Below, one piece after another: positions 63,554 through 64,000 of a DNA stretch of 64,000 nt (the first letter of the stretch is position 1; every line of letters starts with the position of its first letter). The stretch lies in assembly GCF_001083785.1 (NCBI RefSeq), contig NZ_LAVL01000034.1:1-64000 (forward strand). The letters are read 5' to 3'. A program made the position numbers and the translations under genes. Source of the DNA: Nonomuraea sp. SBT364. Lineage in GTDB: Bacteria; Actinomycetota; Actinomycetes; Streptosporangiales; Streptosporangiaceae. The notes under the pieces are model-generated. The model saw nothing but the letters and a program-made list of their open reading frames with translations, did no database searches and had not been told where the DNA came from.

Positions 63554-64000
63554 TTGGCGCACCACCCCCGATTTCCCGCGGTCTTAGCCGGCTTCGCGCT
63601 CGCGATCGCCGCCGCGGCGACGCCGAGCCAGGCGACGCCGCCGCCCGCGCAGGGCCCCTCCGCCGCCTCCCCGGCGGCCGGTCAGCCCGCCACCCTCACA
63701 CTGATCACCGGTGACGTCGTCACCTACACGCCGGTCGAGAACGGCGTGCCCGCCATCGGCATCCGCCAGGCGCCCCGCCCCGACGGTGCCTCCATCACCT
63801 TCGCCACCCTGCCCGACCGCGACGGCGGCTGGCTGGTCCTGCCGTCGGACGCGGCGGCGCTGGTCACCGAGGGCGTCCTGGACGCCGAGCTGTTCGACGT
63901 GACCACGCTGGCCCGCGAAGGCCGCGCCGAGGCGCTCCCGCTGCTCGTCACCTACCGGGGTGAGCCCGCCGACGGCGCGCTCACCCGCGCCGCCACCGCG
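63554..64000 (+). CDS. Secreted S8 (subtilisin-like) peptidase, N-terminal part (runs off window)
   Basis: The frame is open from a TTG at 63554 to the window edge (149 codons). No in-frame ATG or GTG precedes it, and GAGAG lies just upstream. The first 27 residues form a signal peptide (short basic start, PAVLAGFALAIAAAA core, TPSQA cleavage region). The mature start has ATLTLITGDVVTYTPVENG and LFDVTTLAREGR, the propeptide pattern of large actinomycete S8-family peptidases. The catalytic domain lies beyond the window, so the class is inferred. A TTA codon is present in the signal peptide. Confidence 0.68.
   Translation, partial: MAHHPRFPAVLAGFALAIAAAATPSQATPPPAQGPSAASPAAGQPATLTLITGDVVTYTPVENGVPAIGIRQAPRPDGASITFATLPDRDGGWLVLPSDAAALVTEGVLDAELFDVTTLAREGRAEALPLLVTYRGEPADGALTRAATA

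Overview
This window is high-GC actinomycete DNA. The strong C/G third-position bias, GTG and TTG starts, ATGA overlaps, a SARP regulator, MbtH proteins and rare TTA codons all point that way. A genus cannot be fixed from the sequence. About 1-54,918 is one large lipopeptide (NRPS) biosynthetic cluster. Its left end lies outside the window.

Layout. (1) 1-14,913 is a single chain of overlapping genes that builds and loads an acyl group. It holds a hotdog thioesterase, one catalytically complete ketosynthase with two degenerate KS/CLF-like partners, an enoyl-reductase-like SDR, a complete acetyl-CoA carboxylase (fused AccD-AccA, BCCP, BC), an ACP, two hotdog dehydratases, a FabG-type ketoreductase, a DsbA-family (HCCA-isomerase-type) protein, a fatty acyl-AMP ligase (FAAL), an acyl-CoA-dehydrogenase-like flavoprotein, a second ACP and a free-standing condensation domain. 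(2) 15,077-16,807 encodes a second FAAL whose adenylation motifs are destroyed. (3) 16,942-26,370 holds sbnA- and sbnB-like genes for L-2,3-diaminopropionate, a short MbtH, NRPS-1 (A-T-C-A-T), an ornithine-carbamoyltransferase homologue without the ornithine motifs, and a second ACAD. The cassette suggests carbamoylation of diaminopropionate to 3-ureidoalanine, a glutamine isostere. The first A domain has a glutamine-like pocket code. (4) 26,468-28,676 has a SARP/NB-ARC regulator and a second MbtH. (5) 28,792-44,908 holds NRPS-2 (C-A-T-C*-A-T-C-A-T-E) and NRPS-3 (C-A-MT-T-TE). (6) 44,905-54,918 holds export, sensing and editing genes: MFS, MMPL, a two-component system, a DUF4097 protein, an FtsX/ATPase ABC pair and a type II thioesterase.

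Working model. The type II reductive PKS/FAS makes an acyl chain. FAAL-1 loads it on the small ACP, the flavoprotein(s) may desaturate it, and the free C domain transfers it to the first aminoacyl-T. Six modules then give acyl-X1(Gln/ureidoalanine-like)-Thr-X3(Thr-like, perhaps dehydrated)-Thr-D-X5-N-methyl-X6, released by the TE. Direct repeats of a TATAG-containing heptamer with an exact 11-bp period lie upstream of the sbnA, mbtH-2 and NRPS-2 units, with a weaker copy before the ABC transporter. They look like SARP operators and would tie these units into one regulon.

54,919-64,000 looks like ordinary chromosome flanking the cluster. It has a DUF6461-like protein, a toroid-repeat membrane protein, a HIT/PfkB/Nudix group, an FtsX-like membrane protein, an ABM monooxygenase, a VOC-fold protein and the start of a secreted S8-peptidase-like gene preceded by a CebR-like palindrome. 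I saw no rRNA, tRNA, CRISPR array, transposase or origin.
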